Shown piece by piece: positions 31,780-38,476 of a DNA stretch of 38,476 bases. Below the pieces are notes generated by a model. It was not told where the DNA came from and did not search any database. It saw only the letters and a program-made list of their open reading frames with translations. The translations under genes and the position numbers were made by a program. This stretch comes from Methanobacteriota archaeon (GTDB taxonomy: Archaea; Halobacteriota; Methanomicrobia; Methanomicrobiales; Methanoculleaceae): positions 1 to 38,476 of the forward strand of contig JAEWMO010000049.1 of the NCBI GenBank assembly GCA_023457135.1. Direction: 5' to 3'. Numbering within the stretch: position 1 is the first letter of the stretch; each line of letters starts with the position of its first letter.

Positions 31780-32542
31780 TAGAGGAAGGCTGTATATCGT
31801 CGGGACCGGCCCCGGCAACCTGCTGCAGATGACGCCCCGGGCGCTCAAAGCCCTCGGCGAGGCCGACTGCGTCATCGGCAACGGGTTCTATCTCGATCTG
31901 GTCGAGCCGATGCTCGCCGGAAAAGAGGTTATCCGGAGCAGCATGGGGCGGGAGGTCGACCGGGCGGTAAAGGCGATCACCCTCGCAGAGGACCGTGTCG
32001 TCGCGATGGTGAGCGGCGGGGATGCCGGGGTCTACGGGATGGCGAGCATCGTGCTCGAGGTTGCGGAACGGTCGGGCACGGAGGTTCCCGTTGAGGTCAT
32101 CCCCGGCATCACGGCGGCGGTCTCGGCGGCGGCGCTCCTCGGTTCGCCGCTCTCGGGTGACTACGTCACGATGAGCCTCTCGGACCTCCTGACGCCCTGG
32201 GAGGAGATCGAGCGGAGGCTCGACCTCGCGTTCCAGATGCGGGTCCCGGTCGTCCTCTACAACCCCAGGTCGAGGGGGAGGCCGCACAACCTGGATACGG
32301 CGATCGCTATCGCCCGCCGCCACCTCGCCGACACGACGCCGGTCGGCGTGGTCAAAAACGCCTACCGGGAAGGGGAGGAGCGGCTGGTGACGACGCTTGG
32401 GGAGTTTAGCGACCACTTTGCCTTCGTAGACATGCACTCGATCGTCTTTGTCGGCGGAGAAGAGACGAGAGTATGGAGGAGTGAGACTGATGGGAGAGGA
32501 ATCATCACGCCCCGGGGATACCACCGGAAGTACGTATACTGA
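31748..32542 (+). CDS. cbiH: cobalt-precorrin-3B C17-methyltransferase CbiH
   Basis: SAM-dependent C17 methyltransferase coupled to ring contraction. The 264-residue product has RLYIVGTGPGNLLQMTPRAL, CVIGNGFYLDLVEPML, VAMVSGGDAGVYGMASIVLEV and the ending NPRSRGRPHNLDTAIAIARRHL (about 176-197), all CbiH features. The ATG at 31748 lies 32 bases inside cbiG; GTG 31754 is an alternative. The last part (about residues 245-264) extends past the usual end as it overlaps cbiC. Confidence 0.93.
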   Translation: MGVLPLQSHDSRGRLYIVGTGPGNLLQMTPRALKALGEADCVIGNGFYLDLVEPMLAGKEVIRSSMGREVDRAVKAITLAEDRVVAMVSGGDAGVYGMASIVLEVAERSGTEVPVEVIPGITAAVSAAALLGSPLSGDYVTMSLSDLLTPWEEIERRLDLAFQMRVPVVLYNPRSRGRPHNLDTAIAIARRHLADTTPVGVVKNAYREGEERLVTTLGEFSDHFAFVDMHSIVFVGGEETRVWRSETDGRGIITPRGYHRKYVY

Positions 32543-33170
32543 TCTTGCGGCGGTCACCCCGGAGGCCTACGCGATCGCGAGCACGAGCCGGAACCTGGCC
32601 CGGGAGCAGGTGGGGAACGCGACCCCCGAAGACCGGATCCGGCAGCGGTGCTCAATCGCGGTCGGCGACTTTGCGATGGCGGACCTGATGCGCTTTGCCG
32701 GCGACCCGGTCGATGCGGGGCTTGCCGCGCTTGAGCGGCGGGCGCCGATCATCACCGATATCCGGATGGTGCAGACGGGCATCCTGAAACGCGGGCACGC
32801 GAGCGAGATCGTCTGCGCCCTCGATTACGGGGAGGATATCGCCCAGGCCCGCGGGATCACCCGGACGTCCGCCGGGTTCGTTGCCCTGCGCGACAGGATG
32901 GAGGGCGCGATCGTGGTGATCGGGAACGCCCCCTCGGCGCTTCTCGTCGTCTGCGACATGATCCGCGAGGGAATCCGGCCGGCGCTGGTCATCGGGACCC
33001 CGGTCGGGTTCGTGAATGCCGCGGAGTCGAAGGAACTCCTCCGCACCATCGACGTGCCCTCGGTCTCAAACGTCGGCACCCGGGGCGGGACCCCGGTCGC
33101 GGTGGCGGCAATCAACGAGATCATCACGATCCGTGCCGAGCGTGCCGGTCATGCGGGACCCGGTTACTGA
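32490..33170 (+). CDS. cbiC: cobalt-precorrin-8 methylmutase CbiC (no canonical active-site His)
   Basis: Moves the C11 methyl to C12, giving cobyrinate. The 226-residue protein matches CbiC in its DLMRFAGDPVDAGLAAL, IITDIRMVQTGI, and C-terminal VIGTPVGFVNAAESKELL and SNVGTRGGTPVAVAAINEI regions. The segment that in most CbiC/CobH reads I-H-A-T-G-D here reads CSIAVGD (54-60), with Ile56 where the active-site His is expected. A His further on, in KRGHASEI, is not at the same place. Either this subfamily uses another residue or the enzyme is specialised. Start ATG 32490 has GGAGGAGTGAG upstream; it overlaps cbiH by 53 bases. Confidence 0.9.
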   Translation: MGEESSRPGDTTGSTYTDLAAVTPEAYAIASTSRNLAREQVGNATPEDRIRQRCSIAVGDFAMADLMRFAGDPVDAGLAALERRAPIITDIRMVQTGILKRGHASEIVCALDYGEDIAQARGITRTSAGFVALRDRMEGAIVVIGNAPSALLVVCDMIREGIRPALVIGTPVGFVNAAESKELLRTIDVPSVSNVGTRGGTPVAVAAINEIITIRAERAGHAGPGY

Positions 33171-34164
33171 CTTCGAATACCCCGCGGCGTGGGTGGCGGC
33201 CTGCCGCTCCCCGGCTCTCCTCGAGGACGTCCGGCGGGGGCTCGCGGTCCTGACGGCATCCGGCTCCGTCCTCCGCCGGGGGTTCACCACCGGGACGACG
33301 GCGGCCGCGGCCTGCAAGGCGGCGGTCCTCTCGCTTACGCTCGATACGGTCAGCGAGGTGAAGGTCACCCTCCCCTGCGGCATCACCGTCTCGCTCCCGG
33401 TGGATGGCTACCGGGGCCGGGCATCCTGCTGGAAAGATCCCGGCGACTATCCTTCTGACGTGACCGCGGGGCTTGAGTTCTCCGCGACTGCGGTCCCCTC
33501 CCTCTCGGGAGGCGTCCAGTTCGTTCCCGGCGAGGGGATCGGGAGTTTCGCTCGCGACACTCCCCGCCACCGGCAGGGAGCCGCGGCGATCGGGGGGCCG
33601 GCGCTCGACTGCATCCGGCGCTCGATCGAGGAGGCGGTGGAGGAGGCCGATCTCCATGGGACGACGGTCATCCTCACGGTTCCCCGGGGGGCGGAGGTGG
33701 CCCAGAAGACCCTGAACCCCAGGGTAGGGATCCACGGCGGGATATCCGTCATCGGGACGACAGGGTTCGTGGAGCCCTGGGATGACCACATGACGGAAGG
33801 CGTGCTTGAGAGAGTCGTGCGGGCGGCAGGAAGGGTCGTCCTGACGACCGGGCGGCTCGGGCTGCGCTACTCCCGGCTCCTCTTTCCCGAACGGGAGGCG
33901 ATCCTCGTCGGCAACAACCTCGAGGAAGCCCTCCGGGCCGCCGGCGATGATGCGGTGATCTGCGGCCTTCCCGGCCTGGTCCTGAAGTTCATCAACCCCG
34001 ACGTCCTCGACGGGACCGGGTGCGCGACGGTCGAGGACCTCTCGGCGACGCCGCAGTGGAAGGAGGTCGCGTGCCGGGAACTTCGTGCCTTCCGGGCCCG
34101 TTACCCGCGCGTACGGGTCGTGATCGTCGCCCGCGACGGGCGTATCATCGGGGAGTCGCCGTGA
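33151..34164 (+). CDS. cbiD: cobalt-precorrin-5B C1-methyltransferase CbiD
   Basis: CbiD performs the C1 methylation of the anaerobic pathway. The 337-residue protein has a family hallmark near its N-terminus, RRGFTTGTTAAAACKAAVLSL, then EVKVTLPCGI, and a C-terminal part with TLNPRVGIHGGISVIGTTGFVEP and the AILVGNNLEEALRAAG region. It is preceded by about 40 residues not shared with shorter homologues (MRDPVTDFEYPAAWVAAC...). The ATG at 33151 overlaps cbiC by 20 bases and has no strong ribosome site, so it is probably translationally coupled. It overlaps cbiE by GTGA. Confidence 0.93.
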   Translation: MRDPVTDFEYPAAWVAACRSPALLEDVRRGLAVLTASGSVLRRGFTTGTTAAAACKAAVLSLTLDTVSEVKVTLPCGITVSLPVDGYRGRASCWKDPGDYPSDVTAGLEFSATAVPSLSGGVQFVPGEGIGSFARDTPRHRQGAAAIGGPALDCIRRSIEEAVEEADLHGTTVILTVPRGAEVAQKTLNPRVGIHGGISVIGTTGFVEPWDDHMTEGVLERVVRAAGRVVLTTGRLGLRYSRLLFPEREAILVGNNLEEALRAAGDDAVICGLPGLVLKFINPDVLDGTGCATVEDLSATPQWKEVACRELRAFRARYPRVRVVIVARDGRIIGESP

Positions 34165-34745
34165 AGATCGTCGGGGTCGGCTGCGGGCCGGGGATGCTGA
34201 CTGAGGCGGCGGCCGCGACCATCCGGGAGGCGGCTCTCGTCTACGGCTCGGAGCGGGCGATCGCGCTCGTCCGTGACGTCATTCCGCGGGGGTGCGAGGT
34301 GCACGAGATCACGGATTACCGGAGTCTCCGGTCCCTCCCGGCTCACGCGGTCGTCCTCTCGACGGGGGACCCGATGCTTGCCGGCCTCGGCTACCTCCCC
34401 GGCGAGGTCGTTCCCGGCATCTCCTCCCTCCAGGTCGCGTTCGCCCGCCTGAAGATACCCCTGACGCGGGCGGCGGTCGTCTCGGCCCACGGGAAGGAGC
34501 ACGCGCCGGCGATCGCCGCAGCCCGGGAGGAGGTTCTCCGGGGCAGGGTGGTATTCCTCATCGCCGACCCGGCCTTCGATGTCGGGGCGTTCGCGGCTGT
34601 CCTCCCCCCGGAGACCCGGCTTGCCGTCTGCGAGGACCTCGGCTATCCCGGGGAGCGGATCGCCGTCGGGACGGCAGCCGAGCCCCCGGCGCCCCGGGGC
34701 GACCTCTTTGTCGTGGTGGCGGGGACCTTCCAGGACCCTGCGTAA
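34161..34745 (+). CDS. cbiE: cobalt-precorrin-7 (C5)-methyltransferase CbiE
   Basis: SAM-dependent C5 methyltransferase, last gene of the operon. The 194-residue product has the tetrapyrrole methylase core: VKIVGVGCGPGMLTEAAA, LVYGSERAIALV, VLSTGDPMLAGLGYL, EVVPGISSLQVAFARLKIPL and VSAHGKEH. GTG 34161 is set by the GTGA overlap with cbiD and the GGGGAG upstream. It is the single-domain form; its usual fusion partner CbiT is the first gene of the same operon. Its stop is 3 bases from the convergent transposase fragment. Confidence 0.92.
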   Translation: MKIVGVGCGPGMLTEAAAATIREAALVYGSERAIALVRDVIPRGCEVHEITDYRSLRSLPAHAVVLSTGDPMLAGLGYLPGEVVPGISSLQVAFARLKIPLTRAAVVSAHGKEHAPAIAAAREEVLRGRVVFLIADPAFDVGAFAAVLPPETRLAVCEDLGYPGERIAVGTAAEPPAPRGDLFVVVAGTFQDPA

Positions 34746-34748
34746 CTC

Positions 34749-35072
34749 TTATGGAACGGCGGTCCTGACCGTCTCCGCGGCAGGCCTGCCCGGCTTCCCC
34801 TTCCGGAACTCGTAGCCCGACCGGATGAGGTCGAGAAATATCGCCTGGTAAGTCCCCCGCTCACAGAGTTCGAGGTGGTAACGGTGCACCGTCGATTTCG
34901 TCCCGTACTCCGCCGGCACGTCGCTCCAGGCGCACCCGGTGGAGAGGACATACAGGATCCCGTTGAAGAGGTGGCGGGGGTCCCGCCGCGGCCGGCCGAT
35001 ATGTGGTTTCCGGGGCGGGAGGTGCCTCTGGACGATCTCCCAGAGGTCGTCGTCGATCTCCCGGAATGTCAT
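34749..35072 (-). CDS. IS5-type transposase N-terminal fragment (DUF4096-like)
   Basis: A 107-residue open frame matching the first, DNA-binding part of IS5-group transposases: MTFREIDDDLWEIVQRHLPP, RKPHIGRPRRDPRHLFNGILYVLSTGCAWSDVPAEYG (positions 23-59) and TVHRYHLELCERG. The catalytic DDE domain is absent; the frame ends after GRPAAETVRTAVP, directly against the cbiE stop. No further transposase coding lies beyond it, so this is probably a truncated remnant rather than a working element. I could not identify terminal inverted repeats. Confidence 0.75.
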   Translation of the reverse strand: MTFREIDDDLWEIVQRHLPPRKPHIGRPRRDPRHLFNGILYVLSTGCAWSDVPAEYGTKSTVHRYHLELCERGTYQAIFLDLIRSGYEFRKGKPGRPAAETVRTAVP

Positions 35073-35098
35073 GGGTTCCGGATACCCGTCATGACAAC

Positions 35099-36064
35099 TT
35101 ATAGTTTTGGGACGGTCCGGTTTGCGGGCGCTAACTGCTTGCCGTGCGGGTCGTAGTTCGTGACGATGATCTCGTGGACCGCTCCCCGTTTCGCTCCGTC
35201 GCAGTTGATCATCCTCTTTGCCGGGACCCGGTCGATATGGTACCCGGAGTAGAGGTCGTCGAAGAACGTATCGGACGGATCGGTGTTTCTCGGGTCCGAG
35301 TTGCTCAGCATCAGCCTCGCCCCCGCCGCATCGCACTGCGCGTAGAAGGCCGCGAGGCGCTCCTGCTCCCTGTCGGTGAACCCTCCCTTCGCGTACTGCG
35401 TGAACGACGATGTCCTATTCAGGGGGCGGTAGGGAGGATCGAAGTAGACGAAGGTCTCTTTTGAGATGTAGGGCTCCGACCGCATGAAGTCGCCGAGGTG
35501 GACGGTCGTGTTCCGGAGCAGCTCGGCGTCGGCCCGGAGCAGGCCTTCGTGCAGGATCCCCGGATTCTTATATCTGCCGAACGGGACGTTGAACCCGCCC
35601 CGTGAGTTGACCCGGTACAGGCCGTTGAAGCACGTCCTGTTGAGGAAGATGAATTGAGCGGCCCGCTCTGTCCAGTCCTTGCTGTACCGCTCGAAGTCGA
35701 TCGTGCCTTTGGCCCGGTTGAACTCATCCCGCACGGCGTAATAGAACTCCCTGCGCCCCGCCTCGTCGCGGGGGAGGAAATCGTCGGAGATAATGCGCAG
35801 GCAGTCGATGAGGCCGGCAACGTCGTTCTTCACGACACTGTAGGCGAGGACCAGCTCCTCGTTGATGTCAAAGAGGTGGCACTCCCTGAACCTGAAGGTG
35901 CTGTTGAAGTGAAAGTAGACCGCGCCGCCGCCCATGAACGGCTCGACAAAGACCGGCAACCCTCCTCCGGCGAGTTCCGGCGGAACCCTTGCTCCGAACG
36001 CATCGAGCAGCTGCGCCTTTCCCCCTGCCCACTTGAGAAACGGTCGTGCGGTGACTGGTGGCAT
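35099..36064 (-). CDS. DNA adenine methylase, Dam/DpnM-like (alpha class, D12)
   Basis: N6-adenine DNA methyltransferase of the D12/alpha class, 321 residues. The SAM motif EPFMGGGAVYFHF (41-53; FxGxG type) comes first, DPPYRPLNRTSSF (catalytic, 209-221) later, and FLNRTCFNGLYRVN plus GGFNVPFGRYKNP lie between; FLKWAGGKAQLL opens the protein. This order and wording match Dam and DpnM, which act on GATC; the target here is inferred. GGAAGAG precedes ATG 36064. The second methylase is 61 bases upstream on the same strand. Confidence 0.92.
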   Translation of the reverse strand: MPPVTARPFLKWAGGKAQLLDAFGARVPPELAGGGLPVFVEPFMGGGAVYFHFNSTFRFRECHLFDINEELVLAYSVVKNDVAGLIDCLRIISDDFLPRDEAGRREFYYAVRDEFNRAKGTIDFERYSKDWTERAAQFIFLNRTCFNGLYRVNSRGGFNVPFGRYKNPGILHEGLLRADAELLRNTTVHLGDFMRSEPYISKETFVYFDPPYRPLNRTSSFTQYAKGGFTDREQERLAAFYAQCDAAGARLMLSNSDPRNTDPSDTFFDDLYSGYHIDRVPAKRMINCDGAKRGAVHEIIVTNYDPHGKQLAPANRTVPKL

Positions 36065-36125
36065 CGGTCTCTTCCATCCGGCGTGAATACTTCGCGGTAT
36101 CGGCAAAAATGTGTTGTGGAAGGCG

Positions 36126-37145
36126 TTAGTGGTCGCCACTGCGTTTCCCGCGGCGGACGAGGATGCCCTGTTTGTCGAGCATCTTCCGGATAGACCACCG
36201 GCCCCTGCCGAGATCCCTCTCCAGCACCTCGATGGCGCGTTTCTTCGTCGTCCCGGACGCGGTGAGCCGGGTGAACCGGGAGACCAGGGCTTCAACCTCA
36301 TCGTCAGTCCAGGTCCTGCCCCGGTTCTTCCGTCCCGCAACCTGCGGGGATCTCAGCGCCGGCAGCAGCCAGCCCTCTTTGAGACCGCGCAACTCCGCGA
36401 CCTTCAGGTCAAAGACCCGGCCCGATACCTCGAACCCGGTCGCCCTGCGGTTGAGGCCGATCGCCACCCGGGCGGTCGAGAACCCGCCGAGGAACATATC
36501 GCATACCAGATCGCCCTCGTTGCTGCTGTACTGGATCATCTTTACAAGCAGGTCGGTCGGGAGTTCGTTCTTGTTCTTCGTCTTCCCCGGCTTGTACTCG
36601 CGGTTGATGATCCAGACATCCTCGCGGTCCCGGTAGTTGGGCGACCCGTTCTCCGGCCCTTTCTCGCCGATCCCATACCTCGACTCCAGGTTGAACGTCC
36701 TCCTGCCGCCCGGTTTTTCATAAAAGAGGATATGGTAGTGGGAGGAGACGTATTTCCGGCTGGTGTAGACGCCGAAGTTGTACTTCCAGATGATATGGTT
36801 GACCTCGCGGAGTCCCGTCTGCCGCAAGGCATGGAGTATGTGGTAGAGGTTCGTGTATCCCGATACGATGTAGATCGACCCGCCTGGCCGGAGGATCCGT
36901 TCGGCCTCCCGGATCCATCTCCGGCTGAACTCACCGTATCCGGCTGCGGGGACCTCGACGTAGCCCTCGACGACGAACGTCTCGTCCCGGTTGTAGTGCT
37001 GATGCAACCGGTCGCCGTTGATGCCGTACGGGGGGTCGGTGACGATCAGGTCGACCGAACCGTCAGGGATATGTTCACCTGCCCCGCGGACACAGTCGCC
37101 GTTGTAGAAGATGTTGCCGTTGACCTCCTCAGACCTCATACGCAT
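36126..37145 (-). CDS. DpnA-like site-specific DNA methyltransferase (beta class) with C-terminal Myb-like domain
   Basis: DNA methyltransferase of 339 residues in the beta-class order: catalytic TDPPYGING first (36-44), SAM motif late (DMFLGGFSTARVAIGLNRRATGFE, 216-239). The SAM loop reads FLGGFST instead of the common FxGxGT. FSRRWIREAERILRPGGSIYIVSGYTNLYH (73-102) resembles the DpnA subgroup. After the catalytic domain an extra segment (about 270-330) has RTWTDDEVEALVSRF and RGRWSIRKMLDKQG, a likely helix-turn-helix of Myb/SANT type. Start: ATG 37145 or 37139; a GTG at 37172 is less likely. Base specificity (N4-C or N6-A) cannot be told from sequence. Confidence 0.88.
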   Translation of the reverse strand: MRMRSEEVNGNIFYNGDCVRGAGEHIPDGSVDLIVTDPPYGINGDRLHQHYNRDETFVVEGYVEVPAAGYGEFSRRWIREAERILRPGGSIYIVSGYTNLYHILHALRQTGLREVNHIIWKYNFGVYTSRKYVSSHYHILFYEKPGGRRTFNLESRYGIGEKGPENGSPNYRDREDVWIINREYKPGKTKNKNELPTDLLVKMIQYSSNEGDLVCDMFLGGFSTARVAIGLNRRATGFEVSGRVFDLKVAELRGLKEGWLLPALRSPQVAGRKNRGRTWTDDEVEALVSRFTRLTASGTTKKRAIEVLERDLGRGRWSIRKMLDKQGILVRRGKRSGDH

Positions 37146-37380
37146 CTCTCTTCGGGCTGCAACGTAAATCACATGGGTTTTACGACAATAAGAGTCTGAC
37201 CCGTGCCTTCGCTGCCGGGGAGGCTACGGCCCTGGGAAGAAGGAGCACCGTCGCCGGGGCCGGCACGCGCCCCTGCACCCGGAACTCGTGGCTCTTTCCC
37301 CTACCCGCTCAAGGTAGTATTAATACGCTACGGATGAATCTCAGTTGATAATTAGCGTGAGAACTCCACCAGGATCTCAG

Positions 37381-38476
37381 ATGACGGCACGTTCCGGGGA
37401 AGCAGAGGCTTTGCCTACCAGCGGAGCACAGGAGGGCGGGCAGGAAGGCCCCGCAGCGGGAGAGCAGCCGGTCGACGAGCGCATTGCGGCACTTCTGGCC
37501 GAGAACCGGGCGCTCCGGGCCGAGAACGCGACCTTGCAGTCTACGAAGAATGCCCTGCAGGAGAGCGAGGAACGTTACCGGCGGCTGTTTGAGAACGATC
37601 TCACCGGCGACTTCGTCACCACGGTGGAGGGCCGGATAATCGCCTGCAATCCTGCATTTGCCAGGATCTTCGGGTTTACCTCCGTGGAAGATGCCCTGAA
37701 CACCAGCGTCCTGGATCTCTACGAGGACCGCGGCGACCGGGAGATGCTCCTTCTACGCCTCCGGCAGGAGGGGAAGATCGAGAACCAGGGCCGAACCCGA
37801 AAACGCCGGGACGGCACCCGTATCCACGTCGTCGAAAACCTGGTCGGACGCTTCGGCGCCGACGGAGAACTGATCGAGATCCAGGCCTACACCTACGACG
37901 ACTCCGAACGAAAAAGGGTGGAGGATGCCCTGCGGGAGAGCGAGGAGCGGTTCCGCGCGGTTCTTGAGAACTCGCTCGATGCGGCTTACCGGCGCAACCT
38001 GCAGGCGGACCGGTACGACTATATGAGCCCGGTCATCGAGCAGATCCTCGGCTTTTCGGCGAATGAGATGGCTGCGATGAATATCGAAGAGATTATGGAT
38101 CGCATCCATCCCGATGATCGTCCGCCGGTTGAGGCAGAACTCAACAACGCAGTCGCATCGGGCCAGGGGCTCCTCGTGTACCGGTTCCACGCAAAGCACG
38201 GCGAATACCGCTGGCTTGAAGACCGCTTCACGGTCATCTGCGATCCGGACGGACGGCCGCTCTACCGTAGCGGCATTGTCCGTGATGTCACCGACCGGAA
38301 GGAGGCGGAGGAGGAGCTCGCCCGGGTTCACCGGGATCTCGAGTCCGCTCACCGGGAGGCAAACCTCTATCTCGACATCCTGACGCACGATATCGGGAAC
38401 ACCGAGAACGTCTCGAACCTCTACGCCGAACTCCTTCAGGACTCTCTGGATGGGGAGGAGGCCTGTTACGCGGCGA
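37381..38476 (+). CDS. PAS-PAS sensor histidine kinase (3' truncated)
   Basis: The frame is open from ATG 37381 to the window end (365 full codons), with the rest of the protein missing. A Pro/Glu-rich start (1-30) is followed by a coiled coil (about 34-65), then two PAS domains: about 65-180 (ERYRRLFENDLTGDFVTTV, FARIFGF, YTYDDSERKR) and about 185-310 (ERFRAVLENSLDAAYRRN, MDRIHPDDR, GIVRDVTDRKEAEEEL). A second coiled coil leads into the phosphoacceptor box YLDILTHDIGNTENVS with His336. The ATPase domain lies beyond the edge. No transmembrane segment is seen, so it is probably a cytoplasmic sensor. GTG 37357 is an alternative start. A TATA-like GTATTAATAC (37316-37325) lies about 60 bases upstream. 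Confidence 0.92.
   Translation, partial: MTARSGEAEALPTSGAQEGGQEGPAAGEQPVDERIAALLAENRALRAENATLQSTKNALQESEERYRRLFENDLTGDFVTTVEGRIIACNPAFARIFGFTSVEDALNTSVLDLYEDRGDREMLLLRLRQEGKIENQGRTRKRRDGTRIHVVENLVGRFGADGELIEIQAYTYDDSERKRVEDALRESEERFRAVLENSLDAAYRRNLQADRYDYMSPVIEQILGFSANEMAAMNIEEIMDRIHPDDRPPVEAELNNAVASGQGLLVYRFHAKHGEYRWLEDRFTVICDPDGRPLYRSGIVRDVTDRKEAEEELARVHRDLESAHREANLYLDILTHDIGNTENVSNLYAELLQDSLDGEEACYAA

Noticed and set aside
34749..35072. Complete insertion sequence
   Set aside because: Only the N-terminal transposase part is present; no DDE domain or terminal inverted repeats could be found.
36111..37199. A 362-codon open frame on the plus strand over the beta-class methylase
   Set aside because: The minus-strand methylase carries the DPPY and SAM motifs; the plus-strand frame has none and is a compositional shadow.

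Overview
The window is GC-rich archaeal DNA, most likely from a methanogen of the order Methanomicrobiales (Methanoculleus-like). That placement is inferred from gene content and style, not from a marker gene. The archaeal signals are a geranylgeranyl reductase paired with a ferredoxin (archaeal lipids), a winged-helix Rio2 kinase, a COG2433/DUF460 protein, a cupin-type phosphoglucose isomerase, an NrpR-domain protein, TrmB- and COG1361-family proteins, and A/T-rich TATA-like boxes about 25 bases before several start codons. Genes are tightly packed, often with ATGA or GTGA overlaps. I count 37 protein genes, two of them cut by the window edges, and no rRNA, tRNA or CRISPR array.

Layout. 1-2.4 kb: end of a C_GCAxxG_C_C protein, a membrane acyltransferase and a PrsW/YhfC-like intramembrane protease. 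2.4-6.0 kb (minus): rio2, DUF460 and thiL as one overlapping operon, divergent from a tRNA-thiolation (TtuA/Ncs6-like) gene. 6.9-9.8 kb: an exported COG1361 protein overlapping cupin PGI, divergent from a TrmB regulator, with an inverted repeat between them. 9.8-13.0 kb: an NrpR-domain-only protein, a conserved hypothetical and a CX4C flavoprotein oxidoreductase. 13.0-13.3 kb: a repeat-rich spacer. 13.3-19.4 kb: a CBS/DRTGG Mn-pyrophosphatase, then a COG1361 protein, ABC ATPase and two paralogous MacB/FtsX-type permeases. 19.6-24.6 kb: an unrecognised protein with a nuclease-like motif pattern, MarC, a PAP2 phosphatase, a pilin-like protein, and an NfeD/SPFH pair. 24.8-28.9 kb: site-2 protease, RNase HII, a TrkA-type K+ regulator, geranylgeranyl reductase and ferredoxin.

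29.1-34.7 kb is an eight-gene cobalamin operon (cbiT-L-F-G-H-C-D-E) in which every gene overlaps the next. It supplies most of the anaerobic corrin-ring methylation and contraction steps; a cbiJ-type reductase is absent. 34.7-37.1 kb (minus) is an accessory island: a transposase fragment, a Dam/DpnM-like adenine methylase and a DpnA-like beta-class methylase with an extra C-terminal domain, with no restriction endonuclease visible. The window ends inside a PAS-PAS histidine kinase.

I did not find a clearly new multi-gene system. The best leads are the nuclease-like hypothetical at 19.6 kb, the DpnM/DpnA-like pair, the CbiC that lacks the usual active-site histidine, the isolated E5-type pilin-like protein, and the TrmB/operator/PGI arrangement.
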